This document shows, one piece after another, positions 50,701 through 63,700 of a DNA stretch of 64,000 bases; position 1 is the first letter of the stretch, and every line of letters starts with the position of its first letter. The position numbers and the translations under genes are program-made. Source of the DNA: Promerops cafer. Its lineage: Eukaryota; Chordata; Aves; Passeriformes; Nectariniidae. Location of the stretch: assembly GCA_013398275.1 (NCBI GenBank), contig VZSE01006113.1:364133-428132 (forward strand), written 5' to 3'. Below the pieces are notes generated by a model. That model was not told the DNA's origin, did no database searches, and was given only the letters and a program-made list of their open reading frames with translations.

Positions 50701-53338
50701 AATAAAATTGCAAATCGTTTTAGCAACAGCTGAAGATGAAGCACAGACAAGCCAAGGAAGGGTGGACAACTGTCATTAATATTCATTTATCTATGTTGCC
50801 AAATCACCACTTTTAAAGTAAGGGTGGGAAGTCAAACAGAGATGTTTAATTGGGTAAATAACTTCGCTGCTTCCTCATGATGCTGAAAGGAAATTCAAAG
50901 GATTTCCAGACATTAATCTTTTCATTAATCCAAAGGAAATCCTTGGATGATGAGAAACAGTTACAAAGTGGACCTCAGGGACTGCGTTATGTAAACTGTG
51001 GGACTAATCCAGGGATTCGAACGTGGATATCATGTCCTGACTAACTGTCTATTCAACTGGTGCTTAAATTAATCTTGCAGCTAGTTACACTGAAGGATAT
51101 TCAGTGTGACTTTTAATGCACTTGTATGGATAATGTCTTATATCAAAAACCTCTATCAGCTATTTACAGGACAATTATGTCTGCACTTCAGACTGCTTTG
51201 TTCTCTTCTGGTGCCCTTAATTTTTTCCAGCCCCTTTCACAAAGAGATGTTCAAATGCTGATATGTAAAAGGAGCATGTTAACCTGGACCTTTAAAGGAT
51301 GGCAGAAGATGTGCCCAGATGCAGAACCACCAGGGTAATCCGTGGTGTGAGAGCTGACAGCTTTTCATTGATCAAATGCATCATGCTCAACAAGGCACTC
51401 CTGCAACTTCATAACTTCCCTGAGCTCCTTTATAGCATTGCCAGGAGCCTTTAAGTCATGTATCTTCTCCTAATTTGACAAAAGAATAACTGTGTGTTCA
51501 ATGCTTCTTCTTCTCTAGCATGGACCGATATTTTATTTGATCCCTCAGTTTACCTGTTGTTGACTTTAGGTAGCTAAGTGTTCCTCAGTGATTTTCAGAT
51601 AGATCAATATTAAAAAGTCTTTAGCTGGACACTGCTTTTGGATAAACCCTAGAAATTCCTTTAAAAAAAATCGTCACTTTTTTTAAACTGAGGGCTTGTT
51701 CTAATGATGGGAAAAACCCATGAGTCAGCAATGAGTGATAATCTAATCATTCTCTCTAGCTATATCCTAGGTTTTTAACAACCCAAAATTTAATGGTGTA
51801 GAATAAATCAATTACAGTTATTTCAGGTAAACTAAATGATATGACTTCTATCTTGTTTGGTTGTGTGGGGTTTTTAATATTTTCACTTCATTTGTTAATC
51901 ATTCCATATTGTAAAAGACTTTTGCCTTTTGATTAGAGGAGAAGCATACAGGAACTTTCATTCTCCACAGAACAGGGTAGATGAAATTCAGGTAAAAAAA
52001 AAAACAAACATTTAATTTCTTTCCTGAGCTGTTTGTTCCTTGCCTCTGTACAGAGAAACATAAGAATATTTAAGGGAATACATTAGGGAAAAAAGTGAGA
52101 TATGCAATTCTAGGATTTGTCATGTACTGTGTTCCCAGGAGCACAGAATTCAAACAGGTAACAACTGTACCTATCACTTTGTTTCACCCCTTTCCCTTCT
52201 CCTGTCCATTCCCCATCCCCACCTCTGGTCTGTCTGTGCTGGGCACACACCTCAGGGCAGTGAGGGAGTCACTGTGACCCTCTCTCAGGGGAGAAGGCAA
52301 GTCTCTCTCTGTGCTGCTGACACAGCTCAACAGGCTTCACGTGAGGAGGGGGAAATGAGAGCAGTGTGAGAAGCACACTGGGCTGGGGATGGAGCCCTGC
52401 ACTAGGAACAGTGGTGCAAGGCTTGCCATCTCCACCCAGCATTGCTCAGGAACCCACACCAGTGCCCCTGCCCGAGTCCAGCTGATGGGGTCAGACCAGG
52501 CCGTGGTAGTGACTAATTTCTCTTGCCATAGATGCACCCTTGGGATTTTAACAAGCCAAAGTTTTAAGGTGACTTAGTGGGGGTGAAAGAAACTCCACGT
52601 GTCTGAAGGGACAACATCCACACACTGATGAAGTAATGTAACACATAAAATAATCATCTAAATCAGCCCAGATAGTTAAACAAGAAACAAAATTGTATGT
52701 ATCATGTTTTCCTCCAAAGCTTTGCTCTGAGCTGTAAAGTCTCTCCCAGAGAGCCCAGCAGTATATATTGTGGCCAGACTTTTTGTCTTGACTGACTATG
52801 ACCAGGCTCCTAAATCCATATTTTGGCAGCTAGCTGGGAACTGACAGAGCACCAATAAGCCCCATTGAAGTCATGGCTTTTGAAAACCAGGCTTCCTTCC
52901 TTTCTGTGATGAAAATGGACTTAAAGGCCTTCATTTAACCACATAAAATTGAAAAGATATTCTAAATATTTTACCTGGACCATAAATTAGCTAGAACTAT
53001 CAGCCAGCAATAAAAGAAATGAAAGTCATTCCCAGCCCTGACCAAAGTTGCTTTTTCTCTTAGGATCTGATTAAAAAAGATCTGATTCCTTGTTTGGCAA
53101 GTGTCCCCTGAGCAGTTCATGTGTTTTCAGAGCCCAGGCTTGTTCTCCTCCTGCCCCTTTGACAGCCACATTGAAGCTGTGCCATCAAGGAATCAGCCAG
53201 AGCTTAGGCACTCAGTGGCAAAGACAGGTAAATAGAATACAGAAGTTTTCTTTTTAATCCACCTGCCTTGTCATCAGTGTAGCAGCTTTTTCAGATCTTC
53301 AATTGTCTCATTCCTGTGGAAGGCATGCCACAATCAGA
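47785..53338. other. Intergenic stretch without recognised genes
   Basis: AT-rich non-coding sequence with a T-run/A-run pair near 47982-48015, a poly-A run near 48901-48916 and a GC-enriched patch at about 52180-52520. No exon or mobile element is recognised. Confidence 0.5.
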
Positions 53339-53552
53339 AACTTCTTTCTTTCTTTCTTTTCATTCTTTCTTTTCATTCTTTCTTTTCNNNNNNNNNNNNN
53401 NNNNNNNNNNNNNNNNNNNNNNNNNNNNNNNNNNNNNNNNNNNNNNNNNNNNNNNNNNNNNNNNNNNNNNNNNNNNNNNNNNNNNNNNNNNNNNNNNNNN
53501 NNNNNNNNNNNNNNNNNNNNNNNNNNNNNNNNNNNNNNNNNNNNNNNNNNNT

Positions 53553-53583
<31 letters not shown>
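53339..53583. repeat. (TTTC)n microsatellite interrupted by an assembly gap
   Basis: CTTT/TTTCATTC units on the left and uninterrupted (TTTC)n on the right flank the N run, so the true repeat is longer than shown. Open frames through here are artefacts of the repeat and gap. Confidence 0.95.
53388..53551. other. Assembly gap (164 N)
   Basis: Run of N inside the TTTC repeat. The repeat on both sides explains the failure. Confidence 0.98.
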
Positions 53584-53585
<2 letters not shown>

Positions 53586-55495
53586 TTTCCCCTATCAAAA
53601 AAACTTCATCTTAGCTGTAAATTTTCTCCCTCTTCAAATCATCTTAACTTTAACATTCATTGCTGCCTCCTCAAATCTGTTTCACTTATCATCTCCTTTG
53701 TGTTATACCCCAGAAATGCAAACTTCTAATCTACATCTTGCTGTAATTCTATTACGTTTTCTTCTTAGCACATGTGATCCTAATTCAGTGCCCTTATTTT
53801 TGGAACTTTCTAACTTTCCCATGCAACTCATTTAGAAGTCATACATCATTTTCTGACTCAATTTTATTTCCCTCTTTGTATCTTCCTTTCCGTAATAAGA
53901 GAAAACCACGAGCAAAGAAGAAAAAAATGAAAAACATTTTCATCAAAAGTGCCAGTAATTTATTTTGTAGTAGGTCTTAATGTGACATGGTTAGCAGAAA
54001 AATATCTGATTTAAGTACAGCATTTGTGAAAGTGAAGTGGCATGTTTGTTTTGCAGTTGTCTAATTTTAACCTTTTCTTCAGTCTGGAAGAAGAAATCAA
54101 AAGCTTAAAATGAGTCAAAAAATACCTTTTCCTTTCCTTGGAATGAATGATAAATGCTAGTTCCTGCCTCCTGAAAGCAAGCCTTTAGCAGGCAGCCAGC
54201 CATTTCAGAGAGCTGTGCACTTTGTAACAGCAGCAGCAAAACAGGGAAAGTTCTGTGCAGATCAAAACAAAATGCCAAAATCTCTACCTGTACAGGTTTA
54301 TGTTAGTGATGTTGCTGAGAACAGTCTGCACCACCTTTAGCTTGCAGGGTAATGTGCTTTTTCCACTGACTACAGAAAACAATATGAAGAATGAAGAATG
54401 AGGCAGCAATACCTGAGTGCAAGCAGAGACACCCAGCAAAGCACGGGCAAGTGACTGACTGAAATGTTCAGAAGTGCCCAAGGACTCTTTCAGCTCAGAA
54501 ATATTGAACATGGTGACACATGAAGGCACTAAAAAGACGAAGCCAGTGCCTGTCTTCTCTATTTTCTCTTGGGACCTGAGGAGAGCAAACACCACTAGAA
54601 CAAGTTGAAATACTTTAATAATAAAGTAGACATTCTTATCCTACGGGCTGCAGTAAATTAGACCTCCAGTGCAGTGACTGCTACAGAACATCTGCGAGGC
54701 AAAGAACTGCTGCAGTGTCCTGTCTGTGGGCATTTCCCCTACTGCTAATGAGTAATTATCCCTGTTCCTTGTGACTGCCCCTGCCTGCTGTCACAGCCCC
54801 TGTGATGCCCTGACAGGGGACTGGCGCAGCGGGAGCTGCAGAGCCAGTTTGGCACAGGAGCTCCAACACCAGGGAGACAGGGAAAAAGCGGCCTGGGAAT
54901 GATCTCCCAAGTGAGAAGTGGGATGAAACTGAACCAAGCTTTCCCTCTCACATTTTTTTTTTTTTCCCAGTCTTGTGGAATCATCAGCTTCAAGTTGGAA
55001 AGCCTCTTGGTGCTCACTGGAGGTGGTACTGTTCTGATGTGCCTGCATGCCAAATATGCTGAGATTTCCTGCTGTGGAAAAAATGAATGAAGGAGAGGAC
55101 AAGAGAGCGCACATGTGCATTCCTAATAAAAATATAAACACCACAAGTGTATGGCCTGATACATTTGGATCACATTGATTTGACAAGTTCCTGCCAGCAG
55201 TAAGAATGAAGGAGAAGTCAGCAAAGTGGCATGTGCATATGCTTACAAACCACTTTTTGACTACATCAGATGGCCTAAAGCTACTCTTGTAAGGATGATT
55301 AGTTTTTTTAGTTCAAAATGTGCCCAAAATGTTTGGCAGAGGGGATCAGCTTAGCTTCACAACTTGCAACTTAACAACTGGCAACATCTTCAGCAATTTC
55401 AGGCATAGATAGGAGATCCTCAGATTTCTTGCTTGTTGGGTCACTTTGATGCCTTAAGTTTTAGCTTTCATATTATCCAGACTCCGTACTGCATT
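53584..55495. other. Intergenic stretch without recognised genes
   Basis: Non-coding sequence with a T-run at about 54952-54965. Nothing is recognised. Confidence 0.5.
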
Positions 55496-55850
55496 ACTAT
55501 ATAACTCTGAACTTCATATAAAGTGAACAATCCTTTTCCAGCCTGAGAACCAAGGACATCATTGCATCTTCAGGCCCAAAAAGCACAAACAACGGTGAAT
55601 TGAGGAGAGCAAACTGGGAAGATGGGACTTCATAACCTGAAGCTGTAACTGGACAATTAACTCTAATATGCAAATGGACCAAAACTTATAAAAGTGTGAA
55701 AACATGTGACCCATCAACTGTCTTGGATGTAGCCTCAGCCAGGCTCTTGTACTGCCCAAGGTGTATTCTTTGAAGGCTTTTAAAATAAATACCTACTTGA
55801 TGCCTTTAACATTGTCTAGCCTCTGTTCTAGGTAGCCTCTCAAGGCATCA
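55496..55850 (+). mobile_element. Probable solo LTR with octamer-TATA promoter
   Basis: A ~355-bp block with LTR-type architecture in + orientation: octamer ATGCAAAT at 55668-55675, TATAAAA at 55687-55693, AATAAA at 55784-55789, then a U5-like segment ending CTCAAGGCATCA. The sequence (ACCTGAAGCTGTAACTGGAC, CTCTGTTCTAGGTAGCCTCT) resembles avian ERVL-type LTRs as I recall them. The 5' end is uncertain. ACTCC before the block and ACTCG after it would be a target-site duplication with one mutation. Confidence 0.55.
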
Positions 55851-57432
55851 ACTCGGCCTGTGAAGACTTACAGATCCTGCCCCTCCACAGGGCTGTTTAA
55901 GGGTCTAATTTATGTGCTTTCACTCATACCTGTTTTGCTCTGCTGAACTGAAACTTGTTAACTTCTTACCAAAAACTTATTGTCTAGGCCCAAAGCTCAG
56001 CTTTTAAATCATAACCAAACCATTTACCTGATTCATGCCATATGATTATTTCACTTTACAGCTTCTGAAGATGAAATCTGGGAAAATTCTGTAATGTAAT
56101 GGCCCTCTGGCTGATAGAAGCAATGACATGTACTCCCATCCCTGGTGGTATTTCTGCACACAGAGTCAACATTTATACATCTGATGTTCTGGGATAAGGA
56201 GACCAACTCTAAAACCTGTACAGGAAATAGTCTTGGGTTCAACAATGCTGTTGTCAACTTTTTGACTTCACAGAATTTCAAACACAAAAGCAGTTGTGGG
56301 GAAGGGCAAGATGAAATTTTCACATTTGGATTCAGTTCAAAATCTTCTTCAGATTGCCACTGATACAGAACTTTATTTCTATAAACTCCAGATTCCGATT
56401 TCTATTCATCTAAGGTGCATGGAATTATTTCTTTGTATAATGATCTCCATTTACTATTTTGAAAGATTTGTTTGCATTTGCCAATGATGTAATTCATGTT
56501 CAAAATCCTTTGTGATGACATACATCATCACTGACACACCCAAACATAATTCCCATACTTGGGTTCAAAGCTCAAGTATAAACCCCCTCTTCACCTTCAG
56601 AAGTGAGAGATATCTTACATGTGGGAGTATTGGTTTTCTACACAACATGTAGAAAATCCTGTCCTGGATGGTTTTGTTAATTTTTATCTAAGCATCTCAA
56701 GGAAGCCATCAGCTGTAAGCATATACATACTTTGCAATCCTAAGGAAGGAAAAGAGAGGAGTGGAATCTTTCTGATGTCTTTGCAGAAGTCTCACCAATA
56801 GATCCACAGGAAACTGCATCAATACCACTGGTTTAAGTGACACCAATCATTTTGCAGGTGTTTGACCTTTGTTAGGCTGGATTTTAGGTCTCTCTTGAGC
56901 CTGATGAAAGAACTAGCAAGCTCAACAACTTACACAGCAAGTGTTAAGCAGCTAAGTGTTATTTGCTTGGATAAGCAAGCTTTCTATATGGAAGTCTTTA
57001 GTACTCCATACACTTGCTAGAACTCATGGAACAGGATGTGCTTTTGGATACCAACAGCAAGGCTCTGGAAATGATAAGTAGGCATTAGTTACTCTTAGGA
57101 CACTGAGCACATCTGCTACCTTTTACAATATAAACATAAAAAAAAAGAAATTAAGTAACACTAGATGAAACCTGACAATACATTGCATTTTTACAACTCT
57201 TTTTCTGAAATCCTATTGCATTAGAGATTTGTAAGTGAAATACAGACTGCTTTACAACCTTCTACTCCTGACTCCCCTGTGTGGTGTGTCTGATCCCGTA
57301 GAACCTCTCCCTCCACTGCTGAATTCCCAGGTTATCCAGAGCTACTACCCTCCTTCTAGGTTGTTTTTCTGTTGCCAGCCCAGTGGACACATCATAAAAT
57401 AGCAGGATATCTCCATTTAGGCTAGATTCACT

Positions 57433-57485
57433 CTGCTCAGCTATGAGCAGCTCATGTTAGCCTCTCTGAGGCTATTCTCAGAGAG
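57433..57485. repeat. Two adjacent perfect inverted repeats
   Basis: CTGCTCA-GCTA-TGAGCAG (57433-57450) is followed 11 bases later by CTCTCTGAG-GCTATT-CTCAGAGAG (57462-57485). Confidence 0.75.
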
Positions 57486-58114
57486 TGTTGAGATCAACCT
57501 CTGATGGGTCAGGTCACAAGGTAGGCTCAAACTCACTTCAAGCAAGCTGAAACTATTCTCCCCTCCCTGCTGTTCTGTCTGTAGCACTTTGTAACTGCTT
57601 TGGAGGAGCTCTCAGCTCAGTATTTCAACCTTTTGAGCCCATTCTACTAAGCACAGCTCATTTTTACTGTTGGCAGTATTACTATACGTTATATTAGAGG
57701 ATGCTGATTATTAAAACATGTAGTAGCCTAAATAAAATGTAATTAAAAAACAAAACATGCTTCTGTAGGTAATGTGAGAATATTTGGAAAGCACAGTTCA
57801 TAAATGGTTCTGGACTAACACTACGGATAATCCTACTACAGAGAGCTGGAAAGAGCTGCCCTGAAAACAGGACCTTATCTGATGGTGGTTGCTAACTGGT
57901 GAGTCAGTTAGTGGCTGGTCTTACATCAAAGTGGATTAAGGAGGAACAAATCCAAGGTTGCTGATAGAATTGAGATGAGAAACAGTAATAAAGATGGAGT
58001 AGATCAGACAAGAATGAATATCAACCTCTGAACTGGTGAGCAACAGGCTGGGCGTGCACACTGTGTAAGAATTAGCCAGGAGGTGTAGAAACCCTGCTTT
58101 TCACACAAGGATTA

Positions 58115-58140
58115 AGATAAGATAAAGCAGTTAAGATAAG
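58115..58140 (+). promoter_or_regulatory. Cluster of three GATA-factor motifs
   Basis: AGATAA, GATAAA and AGATAAG occur within 26 bases in the same direction. Motif content is seen directly; enhancer function is inference. Confidence 0.35.
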
Positions 58141-60690
58141 ACCTCGTAATATTTGGTGTTCCTCTAAGAGAGAACAAGTATATGATGTTTCTTTGCAGCT
58201 AATAAGGGTTCTGAGCCCTACTAGTGTCCCTGTTATTACAGCACCACAGAAAATGAACCCTGACTGTCCAGCTGGGTTTCTGGCATTGCTTTATTATTGA
58301 CTAAAGAGCACCTCCAAAGGCACACTGCAAAGTGAGGTCTTAATTCAGTATGGACTCAAGGAAACATGATACTTGTCGAAGGATATAGTAAATGTTAAAG
58401 TGTATAATGTGGACCCTTAAAGATCTCCCATCCAAGCTCACATCATGCTCTAGGCTGCCAGACTTTGACATCATAGCCCATCTCACCACGGGGCACAGAC
58501 AAAGCGGTTGAAAAGCTTTAGTGTTGCTGCACACAGTGAATGAATCACAGATTCTGGTCATTTGAGTGGGCTGAGTAAGGTTTGTTAGATCAAGATACAG
58601 ACTTCTGAACAAAGAAAAATATAATGAAAACCTAATATTTTCTTAATAGAAATGGGTAAGCACAGCAATTTGCACTTATATAACTCTTTTCATGCACTCC
58701 AGAGCTCAGAGCTTCTTAACAGTGAAAGGTGATTTTTTTTCTTTACTTACATGTTAAAAGAAAAAATGAAGCACTTGGAAATCACTTGCACAGAGTTGAG
58801 TCATAACTCCGGTCAGTCTCTTGCTGTCATTGTCATATGTTGCTGCATCCTCTTCACTACCAATTTAATAGTTTATTGTTTGAGTTTCTTTGCTGTTTGC
58901 ATACAGAGGATAAGTTTACAGCAGCTGTAGAATGATTTGCTATTTCATTATGTAGATTTGTTCTGCAAGCTTTGGAATGTAAAAATAATTTCTGTGCTAT
59001 CCATTGTAATTTACAAATAATTAGGGACAGCTTTATTAGAACTAGTAAAGGATGAACAAAGAACTTGGTAGCGCATATTTTTGTTCTGGCATCAGCACTG
59101 GCTTATGTAGCTCTCACTTTGTTCTCTTGTATAACTTTTTCATGGTGCTCCATTTTTAAATCTGATTCACTGCACAAACAGTTGTTGATTCACAACAGAA
59201 GAGAGTGGTATGTTGGGAGGGAGTGGGAATGGGCAGTGAGAACTGCCCTCTCCAGCTTTGCTAGTCATAAAAAATACATTAATATTTCAGTGAATTAGCT
59301 GTGTCCTGGACATGCTGAATATAAAGCAAGTATGTATTTTAAATGTGTAACCCAGATATTGCAAAGGTTCAATGAAAAATATGCAAAGTCTTTATCTTCA
59401 GGTCACTAGTTCAAATCACAAGTAAAAGATCTGAGGTCCATTTCCTAGCAGGGGAGTGCTAATAGCACTGATTTTTGCTCTTAGTTCTCTTATTAAAGAG
59501 GCAAGAGCAGAGGGAATGCATTACCTGCTCTGCCCTAGAGGCGGGTCAAGGCTGAGCACATTGGCAGGTATGCTGCTTGCTTTGTCCCTGTTGAATAATG
59601 AGAAAATTAATCCCTTGGGTAGTGAATGTGACACCCTCTGACACCACAAATTCAGGCAGATGGAGGGAAAGGATGCAAAGTGTCTATGGATTCGTGCTGT
59701 GTAAATCAAAAGCCACTCAGAAGTAATTTGTATTGGACAAGCATAAAACTGATGCAACACAGAGTCACACCAGCTCCTAACTGATCAATAGGAATATTCA
59801 GTAAAGCCATTGCAAATGTCCAGCTTTTAATTGGCACATAAAATTTTATGAAACAGAATCATCACATAAACAGTGACAGCATGTAAAAACTGCACCAAAT
59901 ACACCAACAAGAGCTTAATGGTAATTCTGACTGAATGTATTTCATAAGAACCTGTTTACCAGTGATATCAGTCATGAACTTATATTGAAATAAAGGCTAT
60001 TAAATTGCAGTCAACCCATGAAATTATTACTACAAACATTCATTATTTTATGAAGCAGCCTATTGACATTCCTTAGCCTGCATGAAGAATTATGAACTCT
60101 TGTTACACCAGCACACTATGGCTTGGCTTTAGATTACAAATTCATCACTGTGTTCATAAGCTCTCGACAGTGTTTCTTTGCTTATCTGTAAAATGTGTAC
60201 ACATTTACCAGTCTTGCTAGAATCACAGCTAGATAGAAATGATTATGTTAAAATGCCAGCACCTGGCACTCGTTCATGTGCAAAAATTAAGCTGTAGTTC
60301 TACTGAAGATGAATTACAGGACTGCCTAAAAACAAGGCATGCTTTTTTCACTGTGTTAACAAATGAAGTTAAAATCCGTGCATGTATAACTGCACTGTGC
60401 TGGCAAGTCAATCTATAGTCCTATATAGGAGTTTTAATCATGGATTTGGAGTTTCAGCCTGTGCCTACCTGAAGGATTCTGAGGCTGGTGATGCTAAGTT
60501 TTCCAAAGTTCTCATAGTCATCAGTAAAAAAAATTACTCTAAATAGTCAAAAGTGGGAATACAGGAAAAGTCTGAAAGATCACAAAAATTCACTCTGGCT
60601 CTGGGGAGACTTAATGAAGAAAGCAAAGAATAATGGAGGTTCTGCCAACCCTTAACATTTTCTTTCCATGTTCTGCCAGAACAAAACTGT

Positions 60691-60722
60691 CTTCCTAGAC
60701 CTTCCTAGACCTTCCTAGACCT
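60691..60722. repeat. Tandem repeat, period 10, three copies
   Basis: CTTCCTAGAC three times in a row. Confidence 0.9.
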
Positions 60723-63700
60723 AGAACAAGCAGTTCTTATTTTATCCCTTTTAGTGAAAAGTAGCATGCATACACTTCATCATCGAGTGGCAGATGATGG
60801 TGCTGACCACTGTATCAGGCATTTTCCTGGTCTACCAGTTGCTTGGTTATGGTTTACACTAAACAACATTTCAAATGAAGTCTTCTTAGAAGAGCTGGGG
60901 GCTTTGAGCAGCAGTCTCTCTGCTGCAGCCGTGCTGAAAACAGATGGATTACTGGGGATGTACAGTAGCAAAACACTCTTCTCATCTTGTGTTTGTGAGA
61001 TACCATATGTGCTCATGCAGATAATATAAGACAACACATTATTCCAGGAACCTGGAGATTTTTCTGATGTGAATTGATAAATCAGTCCTGATAAGAGCAA
61101 ACAGCTCAAGTCCAAATGGAGATATTCAATTATGTGTGATTTTCACTTGTCAGTGCATTCAAGACAGACACATTTATTATGTCAAAATCTTTTTAAAATT
61201 GACCTGAACATTGCAGACAGCATAAATTACATTAAAACTTTTTTTCTGATTTGAGTTATTTACTTGGTCTGTGTAAGTCTTGTGCATTTGGGGAGCTCTG
61301 CTCATGCTACTTTGGGAAGCACATTTGTATAACATTTGTTTTTCACATTGTTAATCCAGGACATTAAAAAAATATGACTGGGTTCAGCAGTGAAATATGG
61401 ACTTTCAACATCTCACTGCATGAGAAAACAAACTTACATGTGCTTTGCATGAGGTCTGGGCGAGGTCCTTCCTACAAGCAAAGTACAACATTGCTATGCT
61501 CCCATTATTACAAAGGGAGCCAGAAAACTTGCTTAAAAAGAATGTATTCAACCCTTCATTCTCCAAGAGTGTTCTAGTTTTTCTTTGAATGAGATATTCT
61601 CCTACCATTCTGAATTATTTTGTGATGGTAGTGTCTTCTTTCAATTTCTTCATTTTTTTCTTCAGTCTTGTCAATGAATGTAGTGTGCACTGGTTGAGAG
61701 TATTTCTCCTTTAGGAAAGGACGTGCTGCCTATTATACTTGTGCTCAGGTGACATTCTCCTCCAGCTGCACAAGTTTAACTCCAGCAAAATTAGAGGGAC
61801 AGAACCTTCAACAGGTAAAGTATTTTAAATATGGATAGATATTTGATATACTGGCTTTTGAGAGGTAACTGTGTACGATGCTTTCTTCCACACTCAAATC
61901 ACTGGTATAGTACTACTGGCTTACTATGTGAAAAACAGAATCCAGTGTTGGTTTGTTACACAATTTTCCCACTTGAATATGTATATATGTACAGACGCTG
62001 TGCATATCACTGTGGATAAAGAAGCTATGTTTTCTCCCGGGAATCTCTTTGAGGTGTTTGTATGAAAAAATAAACCAAACAAAACTAAACCAAATTACTA
62101 AAATATTTGCTAATAAAAATTTAGATAAATTTATATTTTCTTTATTAAAAATGCCTTTGTAATGTATTCCAGTTAATATGTAAGTCAGCATTTATAAGCA
62201 AAGAAAAAAGTTAGGCTAAGAGAATAGTGAGGTACTTCCCATACCATAGACACCCTTGGAGCTTGGGGCTGTGGTGGATAGCTAACACTCCCAGATGAGT
62301 GACACATCTGAGGTGACTGATGGAGACAGCATGAAATCACTGTTTTCCCTAGAAAACCAGATCAGCTAAAACATAAACGACTGTGAGAGAATTCAGTGAT
62401 GCTATATTAGCAAAATTATTTCTAATTCCTGCATCAATCAGGAATGTAACCCAGTTTTCTGACTTAGTAATTATACAGTCATGAAATATAAACTGGAAGT
62501 GAATTAGTTGGCTCCATAGTCTGGGTTCCCAGATGTAAACATTTTGAAATTTTGTGATGAGAATCTGTGCTCTCAGTCTGAGTTTGTTTGGAAGGTATGC
62601 TCTAGTTTGGGAAATACATCCTTCAAAAAGACAGAAATGTTACCAGAATCAGAAACATGTGTTGATTTTAGTCCCAACTTAAGCATGTGTTTGGGCATGT
62701 GTGTGTATATATTTCAAAGACTATCACAAGGACATTATAATTAATTTCCTTCTAATATGCTTAAAATATTTTCTTGTGCACTGTAAATTTTACTATAAGA
62801 ACAACAAAGCTTCTAGTGAGATAGCTGCTTGCTCAAACATAAAAGTTTATTTAGAAAAAAAGAAAAAAAAGCATTTTCTTCCTCTGGAGTCAGAAAGGAA
62901 AAACATATGTACATACTTCATTCTGAAAATATTGCTTAATTCTCATTAGAAGTCAGCTGACATTAAAGCTAAAAAGTTTATCCCAGAATGCTCTCTGCAA
63001 AACTGTGCCTGTATCACTGAAAATCAGACACAGAAAGAACAACTTTTTCAGTGAGAACAGGTGCAAATATCATGTTTGGATGTAAGGAGAGAAAGGAGAA
63101 AAACACTGATGACTTCTCGTTCTTTTCCTTAAAAATAATCAATTTCTTCATTTCCCATTGATAGAATTTTCAAAGCCTCAGTGTTAAAATTAAAGCTCCA
63201 GTGCACAGATTTGTGATGGATTACTTTATTTCTGGAAGGGTTTGCATGGTGACTGGCCTTGAAAAGATGGCAGTTTCTTTTCCTCTCCTGCCAAATGTTT
63301 TTCTTTCATTTTCTCTTTTTCTGGGGTGATCGGCAAGCCAAAGATTCTCATACCAACATTGTAATGCAAAGAATGAAGTGAAATATTCCTATTAGAAAAA
63401 GAAGATATAGTTGTCTGTTAATTTTTATTGCTTCATGTAAGCAAATGCTAATAAAATATAAACCCATGCAGTAGTTCTTTTGGGGTGAGGGATTAGGTGC
63501 TTAATGTGAGTCTCATGTGTAAACTTACCTGGTGCTCCTTGGAACTCAGCTGCGATAACAGAAAGAACATTGGTCCAGTCCTTTCAGCTGCCTAAAGCCT
63601 TCATATTTTGAGTGTATGGGGTTTTGCTGTCTTTGACAGGGAATTATTTATTGCTATTTAATTGATAGTTGTTTTAAAAGTGCCGACTTAATCTCAAACT

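Noticed and set aside
53303..53729. F/S-rich and K/E-rich frames
   Set aside because: Translation of the TTTC microsatellite and the N gap.
60754..61115. Opposed frames of 91 and 111 codons
   Set aside because: No recognisable domain, no splice or promoter context; overlapping opposite-strand frames of this size occur by chance.
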